Translations under genes and position numbers: made by a program
Assembly (NCBI GenBank): GCA_001772985.1
Contig: MEVN01000006.1
Span: 2,240 to 15,399 of the forward strand
DNA length: 13,160 nucleotides
Reading direction: 5' to 3'
Source: a candidate division WWE3 bacterium RIFCSPLOWO2_12_FULL_36_10
GTDB lineage: Bacteria; Patescibacteriota; WWE3; UBA101185; UBA10185
The notes under the pieces: generated by a model
Told to the model about the DNA's origin: nothing
What the model saw: the letters and a program-made list of their open reading frames with translations, nothing else
Database searches by the model: none
In this document: one piece after another, positions 1-7,035 of the stretch
How positions within the stretch are numbered: the stretch's first letter is position 1
Layout: every line of letters starts with the position of its first letter

Positions 1-208
1 GGAGTTTTACATCCTCTATAAAAGATTTGTGCCCATATCTATCCATTTGTTCAATCAGACTTAACGGAATACTTAGTACCGCGGAAAAGTTTTTTTTATT
101 TTTTATATATTTTATTAACGGAAAATAAACCTGAGTACAAATGGTTTTAAACTCAGCCTCAACCTGAATAGATGGCTGATAAAGATGGAGCAAAAAAACA
201 ATCTTCAC
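1..208 (-). CDS. GH57-type glycoside hydrolase, N-terminal part (runs off window)
   Basis: A GTG-started frame (GTG at 208-206) stays open to the window edge for 69 codons. It begins MKIVFLLHLYQPSIQ and continues with a PLIKYIKNKK stretch and then LSIPLSLIEQMDRYGHKSF. This is the usual start of family 57 glycosidases: a first beta strand ending in LHxYQP, then a second strand followed by 'SLxEQLxxYG'. GH57 members include 4-alpha-glucanotransferases, branching enzymes and amylases acting on alpha-glucans, which suits the glycogen-synthase-like gene just upstream on the same strand. The exact activity cannot be told because the catalytic Glu/Asp region lies outside the window. A TGCTATAAT extended -10 box ends 7 nt before the GTG and supports this non-ATG start and leaderless translation. 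Confidence 0.75.
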   Translation of the reverse strand, partial: MKIVFLLHLYQPSIQVEAEFKTICTQVYFPLIKYIKNKKNFSAVLSIPLSLIEQMDRYGHKSFIEDVKL

Positions 209-215
209 GCGTCAA

Positions 216-224
216 ATTATAGCA
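216..224 (-). promoter_or_regulatory. Extended -10 promoter of the GH57 gene
   Basis: The minus strand reads TGCTATAAT, a perfect TGnTATAAT element, with seven bases (TTGACGC) before the GTG start. Transcription should begin at or next to the start codon, so the mRNA is probably leaderless. No good -35 is seen; that position is taken by a GATCGGA-type palindrome. Confidence 0.7.
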
Positions 225-230
225 CATTAA

Positions 231-277
231 GATCGGATCCGGGTCCGATCTAGATCCGATCCTCTCCTATCCGATCC
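231..277. repeat. Cluster of four GATCGGA/TCCGATC repeats
   Basis: Four copies of the 7-mer GATCGGA or its complement lie at 231-237, 244-250, 255-261 and 270-276. The first two form an imperfect 20-bp palindrome (231-250) around CCGG. The same core recurs elsewhere in the window (3045, 7052, 10134, 10161 and 11032). The cluster occupies the -35 region of the GH57 promoter, so it could be an operator or simply an abundant chromosomal repeat. Confidence 0.6.
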
Positions 278-283
278 TTTCCT

Positions 284-371
284 AAAAAAGATTTAACCCA
301 TTATGGAAGGGACTTCGTTTCCTATTCTCCTGCCCACAGAATAAGAATCTACATCCCCTCCATAACGGGTT
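284..371 (-). terminator. Long hairpin and U-run after glgA
   Basis: Arms 295-312 and 354-371 pair over 18 positions. On the plus strand two pairs are A/C mismatches; on the minus strand both become G:U wobbles, so the structure is meant for the minus-strand RNA coming from glgA. Inside it, arms 319-328 and 338-347 pair over 10 positions (one G:U) around a 9-nt loop. The stem is followed after four bases by a run of six U. It is unusually large for a simple terminator and may also act in mRNA stability. Confidence 0.6.
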
Positions 372-395
372 ATATCATCTGAGAGTATAACACCT

Positions 396-1958
396 TTATA
401 TAGGTCTGTCAATAGTAATGTTCAGGCTTTCGGTGTTTTTTAACGAGTTGGCTCTAAGGTATAATCTTTCGTACTCTTTAGCAGAATATCCCCAACTGAA
501 ATCCTTTTTCATGACATTTCTTTGCAATTTCCTCCACAAGACTTTATTTCTATATAACTCAATGGCTCTAACAATTTGACCATATAAAGAAAATTCATCA
601 AAATCATTAAAAACAAATCCGGTACCAGTACCATCGACTGAATTTACATCCTCAACTGTATCTGCTAAACCACCAACTTTTCGCACAAGCGGTAACGCGC
701 CATATCTCATTGCCTCAAGTTGAACTATTCCGCAGGGCTCAAATCGCGATGGATATAAAATAATATCGCATCCGGAAAATAACGATCTAGAAAGTGCAAA
801 ATTTAAATGTGTATGTACACCAACTTTGTCCGGAAACTGTCTTTGAAGATTTCTTAGCATATCAGCAATACCCCCATCTCCTCCCCCAACCTCAACAAAC
901 TGAACGTCAAAGTTTTTCATGACATTCTCTAACACCTTTACCAGCATATCGACACCTTTTTGCCAATCCAACCTACCAACAAACCCAAAAATAGGTGTTT
1001 CAAGGCTTTCTTTAAGCCCAAATTCTTTTTGCAGCGATATTTTATTTTCCAACCTCAATTCCAAAGAGTTAATGTCATAGTTTTTCTCAATTAGCTTATC
1101 TGTTTCGGGATTAAATTCTTCATAATCCAAACCATTAACAATTCCGTATAATTTACTTCTTAATTCAAGTAGTAACTTATCTAAACCCTGGCCAAATTCC
1201 GGAGACAAAATCTCCTTTGAATAGGTTTTCGAAACGGTATTTACTGCGTCTGAATACAAAATTCCTCTTCTCATAAAATTCTGCTTATTCAGCCTTTCGT
1301 CAAAGAAGGATGCAACAGCCGATCTACCATCGTCCATATCCAACTCTGCGACATGCCAATGATCGAAATTTCCCTGTATTGCAAGATTATGTATAGTAAA
1401 AATTGTTGGTATTTCACTTAAAATTTTATCTTCTTTATACATTGTCTTTAAATAATTAGACACAATTCCTGTATGCCAATCGTTGCAATGTATTATATCC
1501 GGAACAAATTCACCGCTTCTTATAAACTCCAAGACACCGCGTGAAAGTAATGCCCACCTTGTGGGATCATCGCTGTATCCATATACGTTTGCACGGAGTT
1601 CATAATATTCTTGATTTTCAAGAAAGTATGTTTGCACATTATTAGAAAAGGATGTTTTAACATTGCATATTAGATACGGGTTTTCAGGAAAATCCGTTGG
1701 AACTTTTAATCCCTCTTTAACCAACTTTAGACCATATTTCTGCTCATCGATAAAACCAAACTTGGGCATAAAAATCCTAACGTCATGTCCAAGTCTTTTT
1801 AATTCTTTCGACAAGTATGCAATAACAGACGAGAATCCCCCTACAGATGCGTAAGGCGCAGATTCAACAGCAACTATTAAAATCTTTAACGGTTTTGAGG
1901 TCTGTGAATCACTTATTAAATTTTCAAGAGCTTTAAAAATACCCTTTGTTGACGACAT
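396..1958 (-). CDS. glgA: Glycogen/starch synthase-like GT5 glycosyltransferase
   Basis: The 520-residue product has the two-domain GT-B layout of glycogen synthases, which move glucose from ADP-glucose to the end of an alpha-1,4-glucan. Visible family blocks: the N-terminal strand and glycine loop (ILIVAVESAPYASVGGFSSV), HCNDWHTG, FTIHNLAIQG, GFVGRLDWQKGVDML, and the C-terminal donor site SRFEPCGIVQLEAMRYG followed by VGGLADTV. The usual KxGGL lysine is replaced by serine (SVGGF), so donor choice or activity may differ from classical GlgA. An ATG six codons upstream (1976) would extend the protein to 526 residues, but a TGCTATTAT extended -10 box sits between the two ATGs, only 6 nt before the inner one, so I place the start at 1958. 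The GH57 gene follows on the same strand. Confidence 0.85.
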   Translation of the reverse strand: MSSTKGIFKALENLISDSQTSKPLKILIVAVESAPYASVGGFSSVIAYLSKELKRLGHDVRIFMPKFGFIDEQKYGLKLVKEGLKVPTDFPENPYLICNVKTSFSNNVQTYFLENQEYYELRANVYGYSDDPTRWALLSRGVLEFIRSGEFVPDIIHCNDWHTGIVSNYLKTMYKEDKILSEIPTIFTIHNLAIQGNFDHWHVAELDMDDGRSAVASFFDERLNKQNFMRRGILYSDAVNTVSKTYSKEILSPEFGQGLDKLLLELRSKLYGIVNGLDYEEFNPETDKLIEKNYDINSLELRLENKISLQKEFGLKESLETPIFGFVGRLDWQKGVDMLVKVLENVMKNFDVQFVEVGGGDGGIADMLRNLQRQFPDKVGVHTHLNFALSRSLFSGCDIILYPSRFEPCGIVQLEAMRYGALPLVRKVGGLADTVEDVNSVDGTGTGFVFNDFDEFSLYGQIVRAIELYRNKVLWRKLQRNVMKKDFSWGYSAKEYERLYLRANSLKNTESLNITIDRPI

Positions 1959-1964
1959 GTTCAA

Positions 1965-1973
1965 ATAATAGCA
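1965..1973 (-). promoter_or_regulatory. Extended -10 promoter of glgA
   Basis: The minus strand reads TGCTATTAT then TTGAAC and the ATG at 1958. The whole block TGTGCTATTATTTGA is nearly identical to the block before the GH57 gene (TGTGCTATAATTTGA), pointing to similar, possibly joint, expression. Spacing implies a leaderless mRNA. Confidence 0.6.
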
Positions 1974-1986
1974 CATTTAAAAATAG

Positions 1987-2110
1987 GATACTCCTAGATA
2001 AACCCTACTTCAGACTGTTACAAGAATAGGCAGTTTTCACTACTAGACAAGAGCCTGTATTTATAAGGTTAAATTAAGCAAGGATTATCCGGGACGATCT
2101 AGGAGTGACC
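1987..2110. repeat. Inverted repeat pair upstream of glgA
   Basis: Two 20-bp arms (1987-2006 and 2091-2110) match in inverted orientation at 15 of 20 positions, with a perfect 10-bp core ACTCCTAGAT / ATCTAGGAGT. They bound about 84 bp with no gene. They could be a paired protein-binding site, the ends of a small decayed element, or chance. Confidence 0.35.
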
Positions 2111-2111
2111 C

Positions 2112-2304
2112 TAATAAAAATGCCCCCTAAAGAGGCCTTCTATTTAATTGAAAGCACCCTTTAAGGGGCCGTAAGTATCTCCTTTAAAGTCTATCAATTT
2201 TTAATGTGCTTCTTGCAATACAAATATGAAACATTTGGTGCGACAAGCGCCCCGAACCCTTTTTGCCGGGTTACTGCAAACTCAACTCTAGTTTGAGCCT
2301 CTTA
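2112..2304 (-). ncRNA. Candidate structured small RNA or leader, about 190 nt
   Basis: A promoter (TTGACA, 17 bp, AATAAT) directly after the HTH gene predicts transcription from about 2303 toward lower coordinates, and an intrinsic terminator ends at about 2112. No reading frame of note lies between. Local hairpins are visible in the minus-strand RNA: CTCAA/TTGAG near its 5' end, AACCC/GGGTT around 2240-2270, and GCG/CGC around 2243-2255. An AAAGGAG run near 2180 resembles a ribosome-binding site but no start codon follows. The size resembles 6S RNA, yet I do not see the long closing helix, so I do not assign a family. It could also be an attenuated leader of glgA, because the CUUUAAAGG stretch (about 2180) could pair with the CCUUAAAG arm of the terminator. 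Confidence 0.5.
2122..2169 (-). terminator. Intrinsic terminator of the candidate ncRNA
   Basis: Arms 2122-2132 and 2159-2169 form an 11-bp stem (GCCCCTTAAAG with CTTTAGGGGGC) whose single irregular pair is a G:U on the minus strand and a C/A mismatch on the plus strand. The minus strand continues ATTTTTATT. Strand polarity is therefore clear. Confidence 0.7.
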
Positions 2305-2309
2305 TATTA

Positions 2310-2338
2310 ATTATTATGTATATGAAAAATTTTGTCAA
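2310..2338 (-). promoter_or_regulatory. Sigma70-type promoter of the candidate ncRNA
   Basis: On the minus strand TTGACA (2338-2333) is followed after 17 bp by AATAAT (2315-2310), matching the consensus at 11 of 12 positions. It begins 9 bp after the stop codon of the HTH gene, so it serves something between here and glgA. Confidence 0.65.
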
Positions 2339-2346
2339 GTAACAGG

Positions 2347-3234
2347 TCAAGCGCCGAGTTCTTTAGCTAATTCCATTTCACCATTGTCCATAAGATCTTT
2401 TTTCAACTGTTCGTTAGAAACAACATACAAACCATGCATTTCTTTTGCATTTGCGTAAATATATGCATCATCTGATACTATTAAGCACACCTGAGCTGTA
2501 CTTTCGGTAGCTATTGTGAGCTGAAGCATTCTTTCAAAAAAATCTTTCTCTCCTGATTTAACATAAGCGTGAATTAGTGAAAAGGGTTTGATAGGTTTAT
2601 GTAATGACAAGCCGGCACTCATTGTGAAAGCGTAGTCAACAGATGCTTTTCTTGCGCTCTTATCTATATTTTGAGCTATATCTTTCAATCCTCCAACACC
2701 GCTTCTATAAAAATTAAACTTAAGAGACTCAGGTTCAACTTCTACATCGACCCCTGCCATATCAGTTAATCCACTAACAGTTTGTTTTGGAGAATCCTGT
2801 ACCAATGTGTCTTCAACAACTTCGTCATGTACTTCTGCCTCTCTTCTGTGTTTTTCTGCCGCAGCTCTAAATTTAGCTAACCAATCAACACCTTCATCTT
2901 CTTCAACCACTTTCTCTTCAACTACCGGAGCTGTAACTTCTTCTGCCACTTCTTCAACAACATTAACTGGAGTGGTTACTACCGGAGCTACCTTAGGTTC
3001 AACACTAACTTTTACTTTTTCTTTCGTGCTAGCTACTACTTCAAGATCGGAAGAACCATTTACAGGATAAAGAAAGTCCATAATGTTCTTCCTTGTAAAT
3101 CTATGTCTACCTGTAGCAGTCTTAATCTCCGCATTTAATCTATTTTCATCTAAATATCTATAAATGGATCTTAAACTTACTCCTAAAATTTCTGCTACTT
3201 CTGTTGAAGTATAAAATCTATCTTCTAATTGCAT
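2347..3234 (-). CDS. MerR/excisionase-type HTH DNA-binding protein
   Basis: The 295-residue product has three parts. Residues 8-57 form a winged helix-turn-helix of the MerR/excisionase type (YTSTEVAEILGVSLRSIYRYLDE, then TGRHRFTRKNIMDFL, with the helix 20-30 reading DNA). Residues 60-125 are a low-complexity Val/Glu/Pro-rich linker. Residues 170-295 form a folded C-terminal region beginning FYRSGVGGLKDIA and ending in helices (EQLKKDLMDNGEMELAKELG); I do not recognise it as a named domain, but it probably senses a signal or binds a partner. It is presumably a transcription or DNA-organising factor; the target is unknown. The gene has its own promoter and starts nearly at the transcription start, separating it from the envelope operon upstream. 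It ends in TGA. Confidence 0.75.
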   Translation of the reverse strand: MQLEDRFYTSTEVAEILGVSLRSIYRYLDENRLNAEIKTATGRHRFTRKNIMDFLYPVNGSSDLEVVASTKEKVKVSVEPKVAPVVTTPVNVVEEVAEEVTAPVVEEKVVEEDEGVDWLAKFRAAAEKHRREAEVHDEVVEDTLVQDSPKQTVSGLTDMAGVDVEVEPESLKFNFYRSGVGGLKDIAQNIDKSARKASVDYAFTMSAGLSLHKPIKPFSLIHAYVKSGEKDFFERMLQLTIATESTAQVCLIVSDDAYIYANAKEMHGLYVVSNEQLKKDLMDNGEMELAKELGA

Positions 3235-3240
3235 AATAAA

Positions 3241-3269
3241 ATATTTGCATTAATAAACACACTTGTCAA
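3241..3269 (-). promoter_or_regulatory. Promoter of the HTH gene
   Basis: On the minus strand TTGACA (3269-3264), 17 bp, then TGC-AAATAT (-10 at 3246-3241), with 6 nt to the ATG. The -10 hexamer is weak (3 of 6) but is preceded by an extended TGn. The mRNA should be leaderless or nearly so. Confidence 0.55.
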
Positions 3270-3283
3270 TACTTTCTTTGCAA

Positions 3284-4156
3284 TTAGTTATTATTCAATG
3301 AAAATGTATACACTAACCATGGAAATAATGGAAAGGCTTTTAATATTCTTCTAAATCTAAATGGTTGATTTGTAAGCCTGTATAACCATTCCATATGTGC
3401 ATTAATAATTAATTTAGAGGGACGTTTCATGAAGTTAGTTACGTAATCGAAAGTTCCACCGAGACCAATTGAAACACAACTTGGGATCTTATTTTTATTT
3501 CTTTCAATCCATTTTTCTTGCCTCGGATGTCCGTATGCTACTAATAGTATGTCTATATTACGAACATTATTATTTTCCATACACTTATGTATGTAATTTA
3601 TTGTCTTCCCATCATCTATTTCATCAGCTGTAAATTCCGATGATCCCCCTACTATCTTTAGATCAGGATACATACTAGATAGTACCTTCATAGTATCCTG
3701 CGACATATCAGCCTTTAATATCGAATTTCTGTATCTACCGCCAAGAATGAAAACAGTTAAGTTATTTTCTGATGCAAAATTGCATATATCGTAGATTAAA
3801 TCAGAACCACTTAACATTGGAGCCAAATACGTCTTGTCAAAGATTGAAAGAATCCCTATTTTCAATCCTATAAATAATGCTTTAAGCGGAAAGTACTTAT
3901 TCTTTTTTAGTTTTTTCACCTCAGTTAAATATTTTTGCGCCTGGATTATTCCTGTACTATCAGGCAATGACATATAAGAGTTGTTTATTATTTCTTTAAA
4001 CTCTATGTCCCTTTGTGCATCTACAACAAACTCAGAATTGGTGGTACAAATAATTTCGTGTGTTCCATTTTTTATACATTTTTGTATTTTTTCTAAAACT
4101 TCGGATTTAGTTAATCCAAAATCAACTTTTACGCCTAATATGTATTCTTGACTCAT
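3284..4156 (-). CDS. TagA/WecG/CpsF-family glycosyltransferase (GT26)
   Basis: The 290-residue product belongs to the GT26 family, which transfers N-acetyl-mannosamine or similar amino sugars from UDP-sugar to a lipid-linked acceptor in teichoic acid, ECA or capsule synthesis. Family marks: ICTTNSEFV (37-44), LPDSTG (64-69, with the conserved Asp66; the usual form is LPDGxG), VFILGG (135-140), GHPRQEKW (209-216) and GLGGTFDYVTNFMKRPS (231-247). The C-terminal EWLYRL (256-261) belongs to the membrane-contact appendage of TagA proteins. A basic stretch at about 81-107 (KKLKKNKYFP and onward) may help membrane binding. An AAGGT ribosome site stands 7 nt before the ATG, and the gene lies 5 nt after mreB, so the two are cotranscribed. 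The exact sugar and acceptor are unknown. Confidence 0.8.
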   Translation of the reverse strand: MSQEYILGVKVDFGLTKSEVLEKIQKCIKNGTHEIICTTNSEFVVDAQRDIEFKEIINNSYMSLPDSTGIIQAQKYLTEVKKLKKNKYFPLKALFIGLKIGILSIFDKTYLAPMLSGSDLIYDICNFASENNLTVFILGGRYRNSILKADMSQDTMKVLSSMYPDLKIVGGSSEFTADEIDDGKTINYIHKCMENNNVRNIDILLVAYGHPRQEKWIERNKNKIPSCVSIGLGGTFDYVTNFMKRPSKLIINAHMEWLYRLTNQPFRFRRILKAFPLFPWLVYTFSLNNN

Positions 4157-4161
4157 AAAAA

Positions 4162-5166
4162 TTACCTTCTAGTGATACTTTTACTGAATAAATCTAAGTT
4201 TTCAACCGCACTACCTATTCCCTTTACTACACAAAATAACGGATCATCGGCAACGTGGACCGGCACTCCCGTAAAATGCGAGAGATATTTATCAAGATTT
4301 TTAAGTTGTGCTGTTCCACCACTTAGAACAATACCTTTATCAATTATGTCAGACGCAAGTTCCGGCGGAGTGTTCTCTAAAACACCTTTTACAGCTATCA
4401 CGATTTGTGAAAGCGGGTGTGCTAAAGCTTGTACAATTTCTCCCGAACCAACTGATACGGTTCTCGGTAGTCCATTTATTGAATCGCGACCCTTTACTTC
4501 GACGATTGTTTCTTTTGGTAAAGGAAAGGCGGCACCGATTTCCATTTTCACCTTTTCTGCTGTATTTTCACCTATTATCAAGTTATATTTCCTTCTGATA
4601 TGTTGCGCAACTGCTTCGTCCAAATCATTACCAGCCACTCGCACACTTCCATGAACAACAATGCCATATAATGAAATGACAGCTACTTCACTTGTCCCGC
4701 CACCTATATTTACTATCATATTTCCTGAAGGTTCTGACACGGGTAAACCGGTACCAATCGCTGCAGCCAAAGGTTCCGGAATCAAGTATGCTAAACGAGC
4801 ACCTGCCGAGTAAGCTGCGTCCAAAACCGCACGGGCTTCGACTGAAGTAACACCGGCAGGAACCGAAATCATAACTTCGGGCTTAAAAATCCTGCTTCTT
4901 CCAACTGCCTTATTAATAAAGTATCTAAGCAACGCTTCAGTAACAAGGTAATCAGCAATAACACCGCTTCTTAGTGGCCTCATAGCAGTTATGTTTTCCG
5001 GAGTTTTTCCAAGCATTTCCCTTGCCTCCAGACCAACAGCTAATACACTTTCGTCATCTATTGATATTGCAACAACTGTAGGTTCGTTTAAAACTATCCC
5101 TTTTCCGGATACGTACACTATTGAGTTTGCTGTTCCTAAATCTATGGCTATTCTTTTTCCTAACAT
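4162..5166 (-). CDS. mreB: Rod-shape determining actin homologue MreB
   Basis: The 334-residue product is a full-length MreB. It starts IAIDLGTANSIVYV (phosphate-1 loop, Asp9), continues with AVGLEAREMLGKTPENITAMRPLRSGVIADY, PEVMISVPAGVTSVEARAVLDAA, IPEPLAAAIG, the phosphate-2 loop NIGGGTSEVAVISL and, near the C-terminus, IVLSGGTAQLKNLD. MreB forms ATP-driven filaments under the membrane that guide cell-wall synthesis. Its start is 1 nt after the stop of the PEGA protein gene, so it is translated from the same mRNA; an AGGT stands about 11 nt before the ATG. No mreC or mreD lies next to it here; instead it is flanked by a surface-protein gene and a polymer glycosyltransferase. Confidence 0.93.
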   Translation of the reverse strand: MLGKRIAIDLGTANSIVYVSGKGIVLNEPTVVAISIDDESVLAVGLEAREMLGKTPENITAMRPLRSGVIADYLVTEALLRYFINKAVGRSRIFKPEVMISVPAGVTSVEARAVLDAAYSAGARLAYLIPEPLAAAIGTGLPVSEPSGNMIVNIGGGTSEVAVISLYGIVVHGSVRVAGNDLDEAVAQHIRRKYNLIIGENTAEKVKMEIGAAFPLPKETIVEVKGRDSINGLPRTVSVGSGEIVQALAHPLSQIVIAVKGVLENTPPELASDIIDKGIVLSGGTAQLKNLDKYLSHFTGVPVHVADDPLFCVVKGIGSAVENLDLFSKSITRR

Positions 5167-5167
5167 A

Positions 5168-6334
5168 CTATCTAATACCTAAAGTGTATAAATCTGTTTG
5201 AGCATTTGATTTAAATCCTGTTAAAATTATCAATTTATCCCCTCCCGGCGCACTGTATACATTATCAGAATATAACGCACCATTGTATATCTCAACTTTA
5301 TTTGTCCCATCTATTCTTATCAAACTTATTCTTCCTTTTTTAGCTTCATTATCAAAACCTTCTACCAAAATAAGATGAAAGCTGTCAGAATACCATGTAA
5401 CTTTTGGCTGAACATCTGAAAAGTTTGTAGTAAAAACAGCGCTGTCAACTTTTTCTCCAACAGGTAAAGGTTTTTCCATATTATAAACTCTATACTCTAT
5501 CAAAGTACCTTTTTTGATTGTATAAAGAAATTTTTTGTCGTCGTGCGCCCAAATTGTTTCAGGAGATACAGCAATTTCCCTAAGATTAAGAGGAATATCC
5601 AACTTGTCAATAAAATCTTGTTTCTTTTTGTTGAGTATTTGAGCCCAGTCGGAACGTATTAAATCGGGACTTGACGTGGACTCGGCAATACTTGTAGAAA
5701 GATTTACTATATAAAAAGGAATTCTTTCGGTTACTGGGTTTTTTGAGCCTCCAACAAGCAATTTATTTTCATCGGGAGACCACTCAATAGACACACCATC
5801 CGAATAAACTGCGCCGGGAATATCTTCAAGCGTGGCTTGTGGGGTTGTACGAAAAAGACTTAGCCCACCTTGAAGAGGAATAGCCCAAACTCCCGGAGAA
5901 TTTCCATCTTTTGTAAAATACGCTAGTTTCGTTAAAGAGGGTGAAATAGAAGGAAATGACGCACCGGTATTTGTTAAAGGTTCTAAACGAGGACTTTGAG
6001 AAACTAAGACTGCAGTAATATCTGTTACTAATTCGGCGAAAACGTTAATCTGTTTTTCCCAAACTGCAAAGCCGTTTTTAACAATTTTTAAAGCATGAGT
6101 TCCCGGATCAACCCCCGGAATAGTTCCGTTTGTAGCAGTAACAAGTTCTCCGTCTAAATAAACCTTAGCGCCTTCAGGAATTGACTTGGCGCCAATCATT
6201 CCGGTCTTTTTAAAATCAACTTTTTTGCCAGGATTTTTGTCAATTCTATAGCCTGATGAATATAAAAAAAGCCCCGTTGTTACGCCAAAAATCATAAGTG
6301 TGATTAGAACTGTTAAAGCCCATTTTCTTAACAT
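5168..6334 (-). CDS. Membrane-anchored PEGA-domain protein with beta-propeller-like C-terminus
   Basis: The 388-residue product begins with a short cytoplasmic KW stretch and one membrane helix (about 5-25, ALTVLITLMIFGVTTGLFLY), so most of it should lie outside. Residues 44-112 are a PEGA domain: IPEGAKVYLDGE, then VDPGTHALKIVKNGF. The rest contains repeated TolB/WD-like blades (SPSLTKLAYFTKDG, IEWSPDENKLLVGG, WAHDDKKFLYTIKKG, VTWYSDSFHLILVEG, SAPGGDKLIILTG). PEGA proteins are common at bacterial surfaces; a role in surface polymer binding or protein display is inferred from the sortase gene 18 nt upstream. A TGTTAGAAT extended -10 box 7 nt before the ATG suggests an additional internal promoter. 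Confidence 0.8.
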   Translation of the reverse strand: MLRKWALTVLITLMIFGVTTGLFLYSSGYRIDKNPGKKVDFKKTGMIGAKSIPEGAKVYLDGELVTATNGTIPGVDPGTHALKIVKNGFAVWEKQINVFAELVTDITAVLVSQSPRLEPLTNTGASFPSISPSLTKLAYFTKDGNSPGVWAIPLQGGLSLFRTTPQATLEDIPGAVYSDGVSIEWSPDENKLLVGGSKNPVTERIPFYIVNLSTSIAESTSSPDLIRSDWAQILNKKKQDFIDKLDIPLNLREIAVSPETIWAHDDKKFLYTIKKGTLIEYRVYNMEKPLPVGEKVDSAVFTTNFSDVQPKVTWYSDSFHLILVEGFDNEAKKGRISLIRIDGTNKVEIYNGALYSDNVYSAPGGDKLIILTGFKSNAQTDLYTLGIR

Positions 6335-6341
6335 TGTGCCT

Positions 6342-6350
6342 ATTCTAACA
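6342..6350 (-). promoter_or_regulatory. Possible internal promoter before the PEGA gene
   Basis: The minus strand reads TGTTAGAAT (TGn plus TAGAAT) followed by AGGCACA and ATG. It overlaps the end of the sortase gene. It may allow PEGA-MreB-GT26 expression apart from the sortase; alternatively the AGG simply serves as a weak ribosome site. Confidence 0.4.
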
Positions 6351-6352
6351 CA

Positions 6353-7027
6353 CTATCTCACTTCAACAAGCTTCGCGGTAACAACCAAGCGGTTAATTGT
6401 AGTACCGGGAGGATCGCACGTTTGTAGGGTTAAAATTGACTCGATTACAGCTCGTTTTAGAGGATATGTGTTAAAACCTTTTATTGTTTCTTTATTTACA
6501 ACTTCGTAAACATAATCTTTACCTTTATAAAACACGTGAACTTTGTCGCCATTCGTAAGCTTTCTCAAAAGATTAAAGGTCTTTGCATATCTTCCTAATT
6601 GCCAGAAATTTATAGAGGAATGGGCGAATAAATAAACGTTACCGGCTTCGGTTGAAGGATAGTTTGAACTTCCCGCATGGGCAACTCCGGTCTTAAGCGA
6701 TTCAAAATACTTTTTCGCATCAATTACAGAAACATCGGCGTTTATAGGCGCATTGACATCAATTTTTTCTATCACAATCGAAAAATTTGTATTCACGGGT
6801 TTAATTAACACGGGAGAAGATGACAAAAACTTTGAGAAAACGCTTTTTTTTGTGGCATTGCTTGCGGTCTGCAAAGTGTATTCCTGCTTTTTTAAACTTT
6901 TAAATTTATACCAAACCTCATCATAAATAACCTGACTATAGGACAGTAAAATAAGGACAACGCCTATTATAATTAAAAAATTAGCCATGATATTAATATA
7001 TGCAAGTTTCTTCGATCTTTCATCCAT
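6353..7027 (-). CDS. Sortase-family transpeptidase
   Basis: The 224-residue product has an N-terminal membrane helix (about 10-35, YINIMANFLIIIGVVLILLS) and a sortase catalytic domain. The catalytic triad is visible: His136 in VYLFAHSS, Cys204 in the LxTC motif LTLQTCDPPG, and Arg213 in TTINRLVV. Sortases cut an LPXTG-like signal in secreted proteins and join them to a wall component outside the membrane. The spacing and short size suit the class D/E or general class rather than pilin sortases, but I cannot fix the class. No protein with an obvious LPXTG tail is seen in this window, so its substrates are encoded elsewhere. It is the first gene of a tight cluster with the PEGA protein, mreB and a TagA-like enzyme. 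Confidence 0.87.
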   Translation of the reverse strand: MDERSKKLAYINIMANFLIIIGVVLILLSYSQVIYDEVWYKFKSLKKQEYTLQTASNATKKSVFSKFLSSSPVLIKPVNTNFSIVIEKIDVNAPINADVSVIDAKKYFESLKTGVAHAGSSNYPSTEAGNVYLFAHSSINFWQLGRYAKTFNLLRKLTNGDKVHVFYKGKDYVYEVVNKETIKGFNTYPLKRAVIESILTLQTCDPPGTTINRLVVTAKLVEVR

Positions 7028-7035
7028 ATGCTTAC

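Noticed and set aside
2112..2304. tmRNA or SRP RNA as identity of the candidate RNA
   Set aside because: No tRNA-like ends with CCA, no tag frame, and no SRP GGAAGCAG-type loop are visible.
1663..5182. Plus-strand open frames at 1663-1854, 2807-3070, 4148-4654, 4308-4598 and 4991-5182
   Set aside because: They are antisense to clearly recognised genes (glgA, the HTH gene's low-complexity linker, mreB), have biased compositions such as Ser/Thr runs, and lack promoter or ribosome-site support.
6300..6509. Plus-strand frame over the PEGA/sortase junction
   Set aside because: Antisense shadow of the sortase C-terminus and its catalytic Cys/Arg region; no start signals.
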